A stretch of 6,502 nucleotides of DNA from an uncultured Bacteroidales bacterium (lineage in GTDB: Bacteria; Bacteroidota; Bacteroidia; Bacteroidales; WCHB1-69): contig CALDIA010000117.1 of assembly GCA_937901455.1 (NCBI GenBank), forward strand, positions 1-6,502. The letters run 5' to 3'. The translations under genes and the position numbers were made by a program. Every line of letters begins with the position of its first letter. The stretch's first letter is position 1. Under the pieces are notes generated by a model. It worked only from the letters and a program-made list of their open reading frames with translations. It did not search any database and was not told the DNA's origin. Below, piece after piece: positions 1 through 6,470 of this stretch.

Positions 1-598
1 TCCTGCCTTTTGAGTTGTTGATGATGCGCGCTTCGCTGACAGTTCCATCGGCCATCACGTGCACCTCCACGGCCACTTGGCCTTCTTCATTTACCGTGGT
101 GTTGATTTGTTTGACCAATCCTCTGGAACCTGTTCCGTAGCCTATACCACCACCGCTACCACTGCCTTCGCCAGGTCCTAAGCCAGAGCCAGAGCCGGTG
201 CCGATGCCGGAGCCACTGCCACCACCGCTTCCGCTACCGCCTTTACCACCTTTAAAGATGGCGTTTTGGTTGATGTTTTGTGTGGCGGGTTGGGGGGTGG
301 CGTTGGGATTGGTGTTGGTAGAGTGTGAGGTTGCGGGGGCATCCACGGCATTCTGGGTGGCATGGTTGGGAGCTGCAGGAACGCTGTGTGTCTTCGGCGT
401 CGGCACATCGGCACCACCACCACCACCTCCTCCAATGGCTGCATCTAATTCCACATAAACTACCTTCTTTGGGGGTGGGGATGGAATCAAGGCTTTCAGA
501 TTGCACACCAATAGCAATACAATGATGATTGCCATGATGACGACCGTTACAACACCTGGGATGATATTGTCCGTACTATGTTTTCTCTCCTTTCTCAT
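1..598 (-). CDS. tonB: TonB/TolA-like energy transducer, 5' part (C-terminus beyond the window)
   Basis: This is the periplasm-spanning arm of a proton-driven ExbB-ExbD-TonB motor, which pulls on outer-membrane receptors. The frame is open from ATG at 598 to the left edge, giving 199 residues with no stop. Residues 1-12 are basic and cytoplasmic, and residues 13-34 form one membrane helix. A PSPPPKK stretch (39-45) follows, then seven consecutive Gly (56-62), a Pro/Ala/Thr/Asn-rich stretch (63-113) and a Gly/Ser-rich linker (117-158). From about residue 159 the start of a TonB C-terminal domain is visible: VNEEGQVAVEVHVMADGTV, then SEARIINNSKG. The start overlaps the exbD stop as ATGA, which suggests translational coupling. 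The Gly-rich rather than Pro-Lys linker also resembles TolA-like or AgmX/gliding-type transducers, so 'TonB family' is safer than strict TonB. The assignment rests on motif recognition and operon position; the C-terminal end is missing. Confidence 0.85.
   Translation of the reverse strand, partial: MRKERKHSTDNIIPGVVTVVIMAIIIVLLLVCNLKALIPSPPPKKVVYVELDAAIGGGGGGGADVPTPKTHSVPAAPNHATQNAVDAPATSHSTNTNPNATPQPATQNINQNAIFKGGKGGSGSGGGSGSGIGTGSGSGLGPGEGSGSGGGIGYGTGSRGLVKQINTTVNEEGQVAVEVHVMADGTVSEARIINNSKGR
125..250 (-). repeat. Glycine/serine-rich low-complexity coding tract in the TonB-like gene
   Basis: This encodes residues 117-158 of the TonB-like protein, almost wholly Gly and Ser in GS, GGGS, GIGTG and GYG patterns, placed between the Pro/Asn-rich segment and the C-terminal domain. 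Codons vary (GGC, GGT, GGA, AGC, AGT, TCT, TCC), so it is a protein-level repeat rather than a recent DNA expansion. It probably acts as a flexible periplasm-spanning linker. Confidence 0.7.
413..433 (-). repeat. Triplet tract (GGA)2(GGT)5 coding for seven glycines
   Basis: Read on the minus strand, two GGA and five GGT codons encode Gly 56-62 of the TonB-like protein. The five identical GGT codons form a perfect 15-bp triplet repeat, so gain or loss of a unit would change linker length without breaking the frame. Confidence 0.75.
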
Positions 599-1035
599 TT
601 TGCTTCGGTGGCAAGTACCATTTTATAACGTTGTTCTTCTGGAAAACCTTCGTTAAGTTCGTTGAGTACATCCATTAAGGCTACCACATTTTCTACAGGT
701 ACACTCTTGTCTGCACGAAGAATGATCGAGTGATTGTCAGAGTCGTCTTGAAGAATGGCATCTTGTAAGACTGGCAGTAACTCTTCATAAGGGGTCGGTT
801 GGGCATTCGGGCCCTGGGGGTTTACAAAGTAAAGGAGGTCTTCGTTGACATACACTTCCACATTTTTGGTTACCAGTTGCTTGTCGGCATTGCTCTTCGG
901 CAGCACCAGATTAATGGCATTGGGTGAAACCATCGTGGAGGTGAGCATGAAGAAGATTAGCAACAGAAATACCAAGTCCGACATGGAGGTCGCACTGAAT
1001 GTGGTATCAATTTTATTCTGCATTTTTATAGCCAT
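595..1035 (-). CDS. exbD: Biopolymer transporter ExbD/TolR
   Basis: ExbD is the proton-conducting stator component that sits in the pore of the ExbB pentamer in the inner membrane. The protein is 146 residues, the usual family length. A short cytoplasmic N-terminus (1-19) leads into a single membrane helix (about 21-36). The motif SMSDLVFLLLIFFMLTS places the essential membrane Asp at D20, equivalent to the catalytic Asp of E. coli ExbD. Residues 37-146 are the periplasmic domain, with the NLVLPKS segment right after the helix and an ILRADKSVPVENVVALMDVL segment (105-124) typical of the ExbD/TolR fold. The ATG at 1035 lies 11 bp after the exbB stop, and the TGA stop overlaps the start of the downstream tonB-like gene by 4 bp. 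It is therefore the middle gene of a three-gene operon. ExbD and TolR cannot be separated from sequence alone; no Pal or TolB gene is visible here. Confidence 0.93.
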   Translation of the reverse strand: MAIKMQNKIDTTFSATSMSDLVFLLLIFFMLTSTMVSPNAINLVLPKSNADKQLVTKNVEVYVNEDLLYFVNPQGPNAQPTPYEELLPVLQDAILQDDSDNHSIILRADKSVPVENVVALMDVLNELNEGFPEEQRYKMVLATEAK

Positions 1036-1046
1036 GACTCGATGCT

Positions 1047-1745
1047 TTATGCGTTTTCATGGAGAAGGTCCATAAATTCAGTGGTGCGAACCTCCAGCAG
1101 GTACACCACGTTGGAGATTTTCGACACGATGAAGTTGTGGAGTACCAAGGTGATGACACCCACCACAAGACCGGCCACGGTGGTGATCATGGCAGTGTAG
1201 ATGCCGTTTGACAGCGTGCCGATATTAAAGTTGTTAGGGTCAGCGGCCATGGCATGGAATGCGGAGACCATACCGACAACGGTACCTAAGAAGCCCAGCA
1301 TCGGGGCGATGGCAGCGATAGTGGCCAAGGCGGAAACCCCCTTCTCTAATCGCTCCACTTCCAGGTTGCCCTCATTCTCGATAGCCGTGCGGATGTCTTC
1401 CAGCGGATGGCCAATGCGGTTGAGGCCCTTCTCAATCAGCCGTGCCGACGGAGTGTCGTTGCCTTTGCATAAAGCTAATGCTGAGTCCAGCTTGCCATCA
1501 TGAATGAAATCGCGGATGTTGTTCATGAAGTTGTATTCCTCCTTGGAGGCGCGAGTCAACACGATCATCTTCTTCACAAAAAGATAGATGGCAAACCCTA
1601 ACATCAAGAACAGCGGAATCATGATCCAAAGGCTGTTTTTGGCAAATACTAACTGAAAATAGGATGTCTCTGTAACTTGAGGCGCTTGTGTTGCAACTGC
1701 CTCTGCGGCTTCGGTGGCTTGCACCATTAATAATGATATCTGCAT
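1047..1745 (-). CDS. exbB: MotA/TolQ/ExbB proton channel family protein
   Basis: ExbB is the pentameric inner-membrane stator subunit that, with ExbD, uses the proton gradient to energise TonB. I chose the ATG at 1745 (232 residues, MQISLLMVQ...). Two codons upstream an in-frame TTG would only add Met-Thr. Helix 1 is about 37-57. The cytoplasmic loop (about 60-135) contains KLDSALALCKGNDTPSARLI. Helix 2 (about 138-161) carries APMLGFLGTVVGM, the family signature, with T155 aligned to pore Thr148 of E. coli ExbB. Helix 3 (about 183-206) carries TTVAGLVVG, with T189 matching Thr181. It is the first gene of the exbB-exbD-tonB operon, with 11 bp to exbD. A TATTTTTG -7 element lies 17 bp upstream of the ATG. 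In other Bacteroidales I recall this trio next to pdxJ; here lolA and ftsK are upstream instead. TolQ versus ExbB is not decidable. Confidence 0.93.
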   Translation of the reverse strand: MQISLLMVQATEAAEAVATQAPQVTETSYFQLVFAKNSLWIMIPLFLMLGFAIYLFVKKMIVLTRASKEEYNFMNNIRDFIHDGKLDSALALCKGNDTPSARLIEKGLNRIGHPLEDIRTAIENEGNLEVERLEKGVSALATIAAIAPMLGFLGTVVGMVSAFHAMAADPNNFNIGTLSNGIYTAMITTVAGLVVGVITLVLHNFIVSKISNVVYLLEVRTTEFMDLLHENA

Positions 1746-1761
1746 TGTCAAAATTTTTTAG

Positions 1762-1769
1762 CAAAAATA
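1762..1769 (-). promoter_or_regulatory. Putative -7 element (TATTTTTG) of the exbB-exbD-tonB operon
   Basis: An exact TATTTTTG on the minus strand lies in the 88-bp gap between the lolA stop and exbB, 16 bp before the ATG at 1745. This would leave a very short leader of roughly 10 bases. No TTTG at -33 is seen and no hairpin terminator for lolA is evident in the gap. The surrounding sequence is AT-rich, so chance is a real alternative. Confidence 0.35.
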
Positions 1770-1833
1770 GTCTGTTCTCAAATATGTTTTTCCGAATTGT
1801 GTAATATTTTCTAACATGCTGATGTTTATATTG

Positions 1834-2478
1834 CTATCGCATGTCGTTGACCTCTACCCCAGGGTATTTGCTTTTGTCGAAAGTGAACATGTCATCGGCC
1901 AGCGTGACATTGCTCTTGAATTGTTCGATGTTATACGTGTATATAGTATTGTCCTTTTCATAAACGGCAATTTTGGTAATCAGGAGTGTACTCTTGTTGA
2001 TGAAAAGGCGTATGCGGTAATACGACTGGCTGTATTTTGGGGTCAGGTCAACAAGGGTTAGCGATTGGTTGTTCTTTATCTCATCGCGGATGAATTTGGC
2101 GTTGAAATGCTTCTCCCATTGTCTAAGTAGTCTTTGGGGATTCATCATATTGTCGTCATCATCAGGGTCATATTCGAAGATGGAGACCTCGTTTGTGGAT
2201 TTCTGATAGTTCCAGATGGAGGATCCGTCGCAGAAGAATAGTTGACCCTCGTAGGAGGTCTGGTACTTGTTGCCCTTCAAGTAGAAATTGCCTTGAGCGT
2301 TTCCAAGGGTTTTGGTGTCTTTGGTGGTTACAAGGGTGTAGTGAAACTGCAGTGTGCTGAAGCCTTGGTATTTGGCAGATACTTTTTGCAGTAGCTCAGG
2401 GGCACCGCCGCTGGTATTTTGCGCGTTGAGGCTGGCAGATAGCAGGAGGGCGAATATTATCAGGATGTTTTTTCTCAT
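1834..2478 (-). CDS. lolA: LolA-like periplasmic outer-membrane lipoprotein carrier
   Basis: The likely role is carrying lipoproteins through the periplasm from the LolCDE exporter to the outer membrane. The protein is 214 residues, close to the usual LolA length. It has a signal peptide (1-19, MRKNILIIFALLLSASLNA) with predicted cleavage LNA|Q. The mature part begins with a helix (ELLQKVSAKYQGFSTLQFHY, 28-47), then alternating beta strands with GNFYLKGNKYQ (63-73), DGSSIWNYQKSTNEV (84-98), a run of Asp (DPDDDDN, 104-110), MMNPQRLL (111-118), and C-terminal strands ending FTFDKSKYPGVEV. This order (helix, YLKG, IWNY, NP) is that of the LolA half-open barrel. The gene lies 64 bp downstream of ftsK on the same strand; ftsK-lolA is a common pair in Bacteroidales as far as I recall. 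An exact -7 octamer lies in the gap, so it may have its own promoter. No LolB is expected in this phylum. Confidence 0.88.
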   Translation of the reverse strand: MRKNILIIFALLLSASLNAQNTSGGAPELLQKVSAKYQGFSTLQFHYTLVTTKDTKTLGNAQGNFYLKGNKYQTSYEGQLFFCDGSSIWNYQKSTNEVSIFEYDPDDDDNMMNPQRLLRQWEKHFNAKFIRDEIKNNQSLTLVDLTPKYSQSYYRIRLFINKSTLLITKIAVYEKDNTIYTYNIEQFKSNVTLADDMFTFDKSKYPGVEVNDMR

Positions 2479-2518
2479 GTTTGTGGTTTGTTAACGAAAA
2501 AAAGAACGAAGGAATAGA

Positions 2519-2526
2519 CAAAAATA
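2519..2526 (-). promoter_or_regulatory. Putative -7 element (TATTTTTG) of lolA
   Basis: An exact TATTTTTG on the minus strand lies in the 64-bp ftsK-lolA gap, 40 bp before the lolA ATG. A CTTT stands near the -33 distance, a partial match only. It suggests that lolA can be transcribed apart from ftsK. No terminator hairpin is visible between the two genes, so read-through from ftsK is also likely. Confidence 0.4.
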
Positions 2527-2542
2527 TTATGTGAGGTTTAAA

Positions 2543-5149
2543 TTAAAGCATTCCTTTGGAGGCAAGCAGCTCGCGAAGTTGGGTCTCGTTCTTGATGAGC
2601 ACCTCACGGGGTTTGCTGCCATTGGCTTGTCCCACAATGCCGAACTCGCACAGCTGGTCCATGATGCGTCCTGCCCGGTTGTAGCCCAATTTCATTCTTC
2701 GCTGGATAAAGCTGGTAGAGCCTTGTTGGGTTTGCACAATGAGGGTGGCGGCATCTATAAACATAGGGTCGATGACATCGGAAGAGGTGTCGTCCGGCTC
2801 GTCAAAAAAGTCCTCCTTGTTCTTGTCGGGTACGTCAGGGAGTGTGTAGGGTTCAAGCAGGGGGCTGATTTCGCTTTTGCTTTCTATGTAGTTGACGATG
2901 CGTTCCACTTCGGGCGTGTCCACGAAGGCGCATTGCACACGGATGAGGTCGCTGCCCGTAGTGATGAGCATGTCGCCCTTGCCAATCAGCTGGTCTGCAC
3001 CGCTGGCGTCCAGGATGGTGCGTGAGTCGATTTTGGAAGCCACACGGAAGGCGAGACGGGAAGGAAAGTTGGCCTTGATGCTGCCGGTGATGATGTTTAC
3101 GGATGGACGTTGGGTGGCGATGACCAAGTGGATGCCGATGGCACGTGCCAATTGCGCCAAACGTGCAAGGGGTGTCTCCACTTCTCGTCCTGCTGTCATA
3201 ATCAGGTCGCCAAACTCATCGATGATCAGAACGATATAGGGCAAATATCGGTGCCCCATGGCGGGAGAGAGCTGACGAGAGCAGAATTTCTCATTGTACT
3301 CCTTGATGTTACGCATCTTGGCAGCCTTCAGGAGGTCGTAGCGCTGGTCCATCTCGGCGCAAAGCGAGTTCAGGGTGCGCACCACCTTCTGCGTGTCGGT
3401 GATGATGGGCTCCTCATTGTCGGGTAACTCCGCCAGATAGTAGTTCTGAATGGCAGAGTAAAGGGTGAACTCCACCTTCTTGGGGTCTATCAATACGAAC
3501 TTGAGTTCTGACGGGTGCTTGGTGTACAACAGGGAGGTGATGATGGCGTTCAGGCCTACAGACTTGCCCTGTCCGGTAGCACCGGCCACCAGTAGGTGCG
3601 GCATCTTGGCCAAATCCACCACAAAGGCTTCATTGCTAATGGTCTTGCCTATACCAATAGGCAGTGCAAACTTGTTGTTTTTGAACTTCTCGGAGGAGAT
3701 GATCTCCTTCATGGAGACGATATTGGCATTCTTGTTGGGCACTTCAATGCCTATGGTGCCGCGCCCTGGAATAGGGGCGATGATGCGTATGCCCAAGGCT
3801 GCCAAACTAAGGGCAATGTCATCTTCCAGATTCTTGATCTTGCTGATGCGCACACCGTCTTCCGGCACAATCTCGTACAGCGTCACGGTAGGACCTACGG
3901 TGGCGGATATGCGCTTGATGGGGATGCCGAAGCTCTTGAGGGTACTCTCGATGCGGTGCTTGTTCTCAAGCAACTCCCGCTTGATATTCTCTTGCGTGGT
4001 TTCTGAAGTCGTATGGTCATCGAGTAGCTCCAACGGAGGAAATTCGTAGGTGGACAGGTCCTTCTTGGGGTCGTATGGCTCCAGGTCTTGCAACTGCTCA
4101 AACGTGGTGACGGGGGTTGGCTCTGCCACGGGCACTTCATGTTCGAACTCGTCAGGGTCTTCGCCCGCTGCCTCTGGGGCCGGCTCGGATGAGTTTGTGA
4201 TTACTTCGAATGGAACTTCTTGAGAAATAAACTCTTCAGACGGATACTCCTGTTCTGCGGTTTGTTCGTCAAAGGTTATGGTGTTCTTGCCGAGATGCTC
4301 GTTGGTGAACACATTGTGGTCGGTGGTGTACAAGTCGTCCAGATCCTCATGGGTGGTTTCCTCCGACCCAGTTTCCTCCTTTTGGCGGTGTTTGCGTTTG
4401 CGTTCCTTTTTTGTCTCGTCCAGGTCTTGTTTGCCTTTCTCGACTTGGTTCTGGATAAAAGATCCGGTACGTTCGACCACATCGCGAATCTCAATTTGGT
4501 AGAAAAGCACGATGATGAGGATGAAGAGCACCAACATGATGAGGGCGGCCACGAGTTTGCCGAGCTTCAGCAGCGAGGCGGCAATGTAGGTGCCGAAATA
4601 GCCGCATAGGAATTGGTTGTTGGGGTCTTTCACAATCAAACCCATCACGATGGAGATCCAAGCCATTGAGATGAAAATATTTCCTGTCGTCTTCAGCAGA
4701 GGCAGGGGTTCGCGGTTGAGCAAAATGCGAAATCCATACAGAAACAGTAGGATAGGGAAACCAATGGAAATGATGCCGAAGGTGTATTTGATTAGCCCCA
4801 CCGAAAGGTAGGAACCCACCGCCCGCGCGATGTTGGGGGAGTGGTCGGCCGTGTGGTCCACAAACGAAAGGTTCCCGTGCGGGTCCATATAGAACCAAAT
4901 CATGGAAATGAACAACAGCAGTGAGAAGAGGATGATAAGCACCCCGTAGAATTGGATCATCCCCTCGGAGGTGATGAACTTCCAGAACCCGGAATCCCCC
5001 TTCTTCTTGGGGCTGCTCTTGGCGGCCTTCGACTTGCTGCCTGACGCACTCTTCTGTGCCTTGGCGTATCGCTGCAAATTGCGGGTGCCTTTGCTACTGC
5101 GCTTTTTTCTATTCGCCGAGGCACTGCTGATGGGGTTGTTGACTTTCAT
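2543..5149 (-). CDS. ftsK: DNA translocase FtsK
   Basis: FtsK is the septum-localised motor that pumps sister chromosomes apart and activates XerCD at dif. I chose ATG at 5149 (868 residues); the longer frame starts at TTG 5164 and adds only five residues. Residues 1-52 are Ser/Lys/Arg-rich and cytoplasmic. Four membrane helices follow (about 67-87, 115-142, 157-173, 199-218). A charged linker (about 220-385) begins with a KKERKRKHRQKEE segment and becomes Glu/Asp/Pro-rich. The alpha and beta motor domains have Walker A GATGQGKS (523-530), LIDPKKVEF (553-561), Walker B IVLIIDEFGD (639-648), IATQRPSVNIITG (677-689) and DSRTILDASGADQLIGKGDML. The gamma winged helix (about 796-858; STSFIQRRMKLGYNRAGRI) reads orienting sequences on DNA. 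All domains are intact. It heads the leftward genes and is divergent from the receptor gene across 178 bp. Confidence 0.97.
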   Translation of the reverse strand: MKVNNPISSASANRKKRSSKGTRNLQRYAKAQKSASGSKSKAAKSSPKKKGDSGFWKFITSEGMIQFYGVLIILFSLLLFISMIWFYMDPHGNLSFVDHTADHSPNIARAVGSYLSVGLIKYTFGIISIGFPILLFLYGFRILLNREPLPLLKTTGNIFISMAWISIVMGLIVKDPNNQFLCGYFGTYIAASLLKLGKLVAALIMLVLFILIIVLFYQIEIRDVVERTGSFIQNQVEKGKQDLDETKKERKRKHRQKEETGSEETTHEDLDDLYTTDHNVFTNEHLGKNTITFDEQTAEQEYPSEEFISQEVPFEVITNSSEPAPEAAGEDPDEFEHEVPVAEPTPVTTFEQLQDLEPYDPKKDLSTYEFPPLELLDDHTTSETTQENIKRELLENKHRIESTLKSFGIPIKRISATVGPTVTLYEIVPEDGVRISKIKNLEDDIALSLAALGIRIIAPIPGRGTIGIEVPNKNANIVSMKEIISSEKFKNNKFALPIGIGKTISNEAFVVDLAKMPHLLVAGATGQGKSVGLNAIITSLLYTKHPSELKFVLIDPKKVEFTLYSAIQNYYLAELPDNEEPIITDTQKVVRTLNSLCAEMDQRYDLLKAAKMRNIKEYNEKFCSRQLSPAMGHRYLPYIVLIIDEFGDLIMTAGREVETPLARLAQLARAIGIHLVIATQRPSVNIITGSIKANFPSRLAFRVASKIDSRTILDASGADQLIGKGDMLITTGSDLIRVQCAFVDTPEVERIVNYIESKSEISPLLEPYTLPDVPDKNKEDFFDEPDDTSSDVIDPMFIDAATLIVQTQQGSTSFIQRRMKLGYNRAGRIMDQLCEFGIVGQANGSKPREVLIKNETQLRELLASKGML

Positions 5150-5194
5150 AAATATTTTATCCAAAGATGGTTATGTCTATTAACTAATGCGTTA

Positions 5195-5202
5195 CAAAAA
5201 TA
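5195..5202 (-). promoter_or_regulatory. Putative -7 element (TATTTTTG) of ftsK
   Basis: The minus strand reads TATTTTTG, an exact TAnnTTTG match, 45 bp upstream of the ftsK ATG at 5149. No good -33 TTTG is found at the usual spacing. A weaker match (CATCTTTG, 5162-5169) lies nearer the start. The divergent receptor gene's own octamer is about 94 bp away, so the two promoters would be back to back with room for a shared regulator, though no operator is recognisable. Confidence 0.42.
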
Positions 5203-5296
5203 CTATTTTTACCCCTCGCTTTTATATGGCGGCGAATAGAATATAAACATAGATTTGTTAGAAATTTGAATGCGATAAATGAACCGAAAAAATGTG

Positions 5297-5304
5297 TATT
5301 TTTG
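5297..5304 (+). promoter_or_regulatory. Putative Bacteroidota -7 element (TATTTTTG) of the receptor gene
   Basis: TATTTTTG matches the Bacteroidota sigma-ABfr -7 consensus TAnnTTTG exactly and ends 23 bp before the ATG at 5328. No TTTG stands at the usual 19-21 bp upstream; the nearest (5265-5268) is 28 bp away. The placement favours the 5328 start, because the upstream ATG at 5292 would precede the predicted transcript start. Confidence 0.45.
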
Positions 5305-5327
5305 CGCGTTTTGAAAATAATGTGTCT

Positions 5328-6470
5328 ATGAAGAGATTTATACTTTCTATGCTTGTCTTGCTGTGCGTGTTATCAAGTTTGAATGCACAGGATACAGGAA
5401 GGCAGAAAAACAAGAATAAAAAGACGCCCGTGGACTCCACCATGGTGAACCCCGCAGGGGAAGAGAACGCATCGGTGGACCTGAGTGAAGGCCAAAGTGA
5501 AGATAGTGAAGGGGGCGACAACAACTACATACCTGGCTTGTTGCATTCGAGCCAAGATGTGTACTTGAACAATACCTCCTACACCTTCAGCATTGCCTAT
5601 TTCCGTTCCCGTGGATTGGACAACAAATATCAGGATATTTGTTTGAATGGCTTTATGATGAACAGTCTGGTAACCGACCGCGCCTCCTATTCTCAATGGG
5701 GAGGGTTGAACCATATTTTCCGTTATCCTGAGAATATTGCGAACATGAATCCGGCCTCCTTCACTTTCGGCAATTTTGGGGGTGCAAGTAACTACAATTT
5801 GCGAGCCAGCAATTTCCGCCGTCAGATCAGGGCTACCTATTCCTTGACCAACAGGACTTACAACAATCGGCTTATGCTGACGGGTGCCACGGGCATGATG
5901 CGTAATGGCTGGGCAGTTGCCGGATCCCTGTCGGCTCGTTTCGGCAATAATATTTCCTACGTGGAAGGTACCTCCTATAACAGTTTTGCGGGTTTCTTTG
6001 CCGCGGAGAAGAAATTCAACGACGCCCATTATCTTGATATCTCTGCATTCGCCTCCTACATTTCCCGAGGTATGCAGTCGAATGCTGTGCAAGAGGTGTA
6101 TGATCTGCTGAACAACCACTACTATAATGCCAACTGGGGCTGGTACCAGGGCAAACAGCGAAACGCCCGTATGCGTACCACCTGCGAACCAGTCATTATG
6201 CTGACCCACACCTACGCACCCAAGGGCAACAAGCTGTTTGTACAGTCCACTATTGCCACCTCTTTCGGACGTAACAATACAACCGCCCTGAACTGGTACG
6301 ATGTGCCTGACCCGCGCCCTGACTATTACCGCTATCTGCCCTCCTATCAAATTTCCAATGGCGACACAAACGGCTATTATGGCAATATTTTTGACTATTG
6401 GGCTACCAATGACGAGTCCTACACGCAGATTAATTGGGATAAGATGTATGAAGTAAGAAGTAGGAAGTAA
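5328..6470 (+). CDS. TonB-dependent outer-membrane receptor, prematurely ended N-terminal fragment
   Basis: The frame encodes the first 380 residues of an outer-membrane TonB-dependent receptor, a class that usually runs to about 850-950 residues. I chose ATG 5328, which gives a clean signal peptide (1-20, ending SSLNA|Q); the in-frame ATG 5292 would add 12 residues before it and overlaps the putative promoter. Residues 21-65 are a charged, low-complexity stretch. The plug is about 66-165, with YIPGLLHSSQDVYLN, FRSRGLD, DICLNGFMMN, WGGLN and FTFGNFGGASNYNLRA. Barrel strands start near 166 and include MMRNGWAVAGSLSARFG, the AAEKKFND turn, QEVYDL, NPNWG-like YNANWG, and DPRPDYYRYLPSY (328-340). 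The usual carboxypeptidase-like N-terminal domain is absent. The frame ends as YEVRSRK-stop, where the last seven codons are a heptamer repeat, right after an INWDKMY segment. I read this as a truncated gene or the 5' part of a pseudogene; the substrate is unknown. Confidence 0.82.
   Translation: MKRFILSMLVLLCVLSSLNAQDTGRQKNKNKKTPVDSTMVNPAGEENASVDLSEGQSEDSEGGDNNYIPGLLHSSQDVYLNNTSYTFSIAYFRSRGLDNKYQDICLNGFMMNSLVTDRASYSQWGGLNHIFRYPENIANMNPASFTFGNFGGASNYNLRASNFRRQIRATYSLTNRTYNNRLMLTGATGMMRNGWAVAGSLSARFGNNISYVEGTSYNSFAGFFAAEKKFNDAHYLDISAFASYISRGMQSNAVQEVYDLLNNHYYNANWGWYQGKQRNARMRTTCEPVIMLTHTYAPKGNKLFVQSTIATSFGRNNTTALNWYDVPDPRPDYYRYLPSYQISNGDTNGYYGNIFDYWATNDESYTQINWDKMYEVRSRK
6450..6470 (+). repeat. 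Three tandem heptamers GAAGTA(A/G) that end the receptor frame
   Basis: Three adjacent 7-bp units are visible: gaagtaa, gaagtag, gaagtaa. They form the last seven codons of the receptor frame, including its TAA. Because 7 and 3 share no factor, an uninterrupted array of the GAAGTAA unit puts TAA in every one of the three forward frames within 21 bp, so such an array stops translation whichever way it is entered. Similar heptanucleotide arrays are known in cyanobacteria (STRR elements), and I recall like sequences scattered in Bacteroidota genomes; the second point is from memory. Confidence 0.7.

Noticed and set aside
178..525. Short frames rich in Pro, Gly or His (including an HRHHHHH run) on both strands at the left end
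   Set aside because: They are other-frame readings of the GGT/GGA triplet tract and the glycine-rich linker of the TonB-like gene, which explains the region fully.
1746..1833. Possible weak stem with AATAT and ATATT arms in the lolA-exbB gap as a lolA terminator
   Set aside because: The arms are five A/T pairs with a long loop and no following T-run, which is too weak to call.
2531..4609. Several plus-strand open frames of 100-194 residues opposite ftsK
   Set aside because: FtsK is intact with all motifs on the minus strand. The opposite frames have no family resemblance and reflect codon bias of the real gene.
5150..5327. A shared operator or small RNA in the ftsK/receptor divergent region
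   Set aside because: Apart from the two -7 octamers I found no convincing inverted repeat, hairpin with T-run, or small reading frame.
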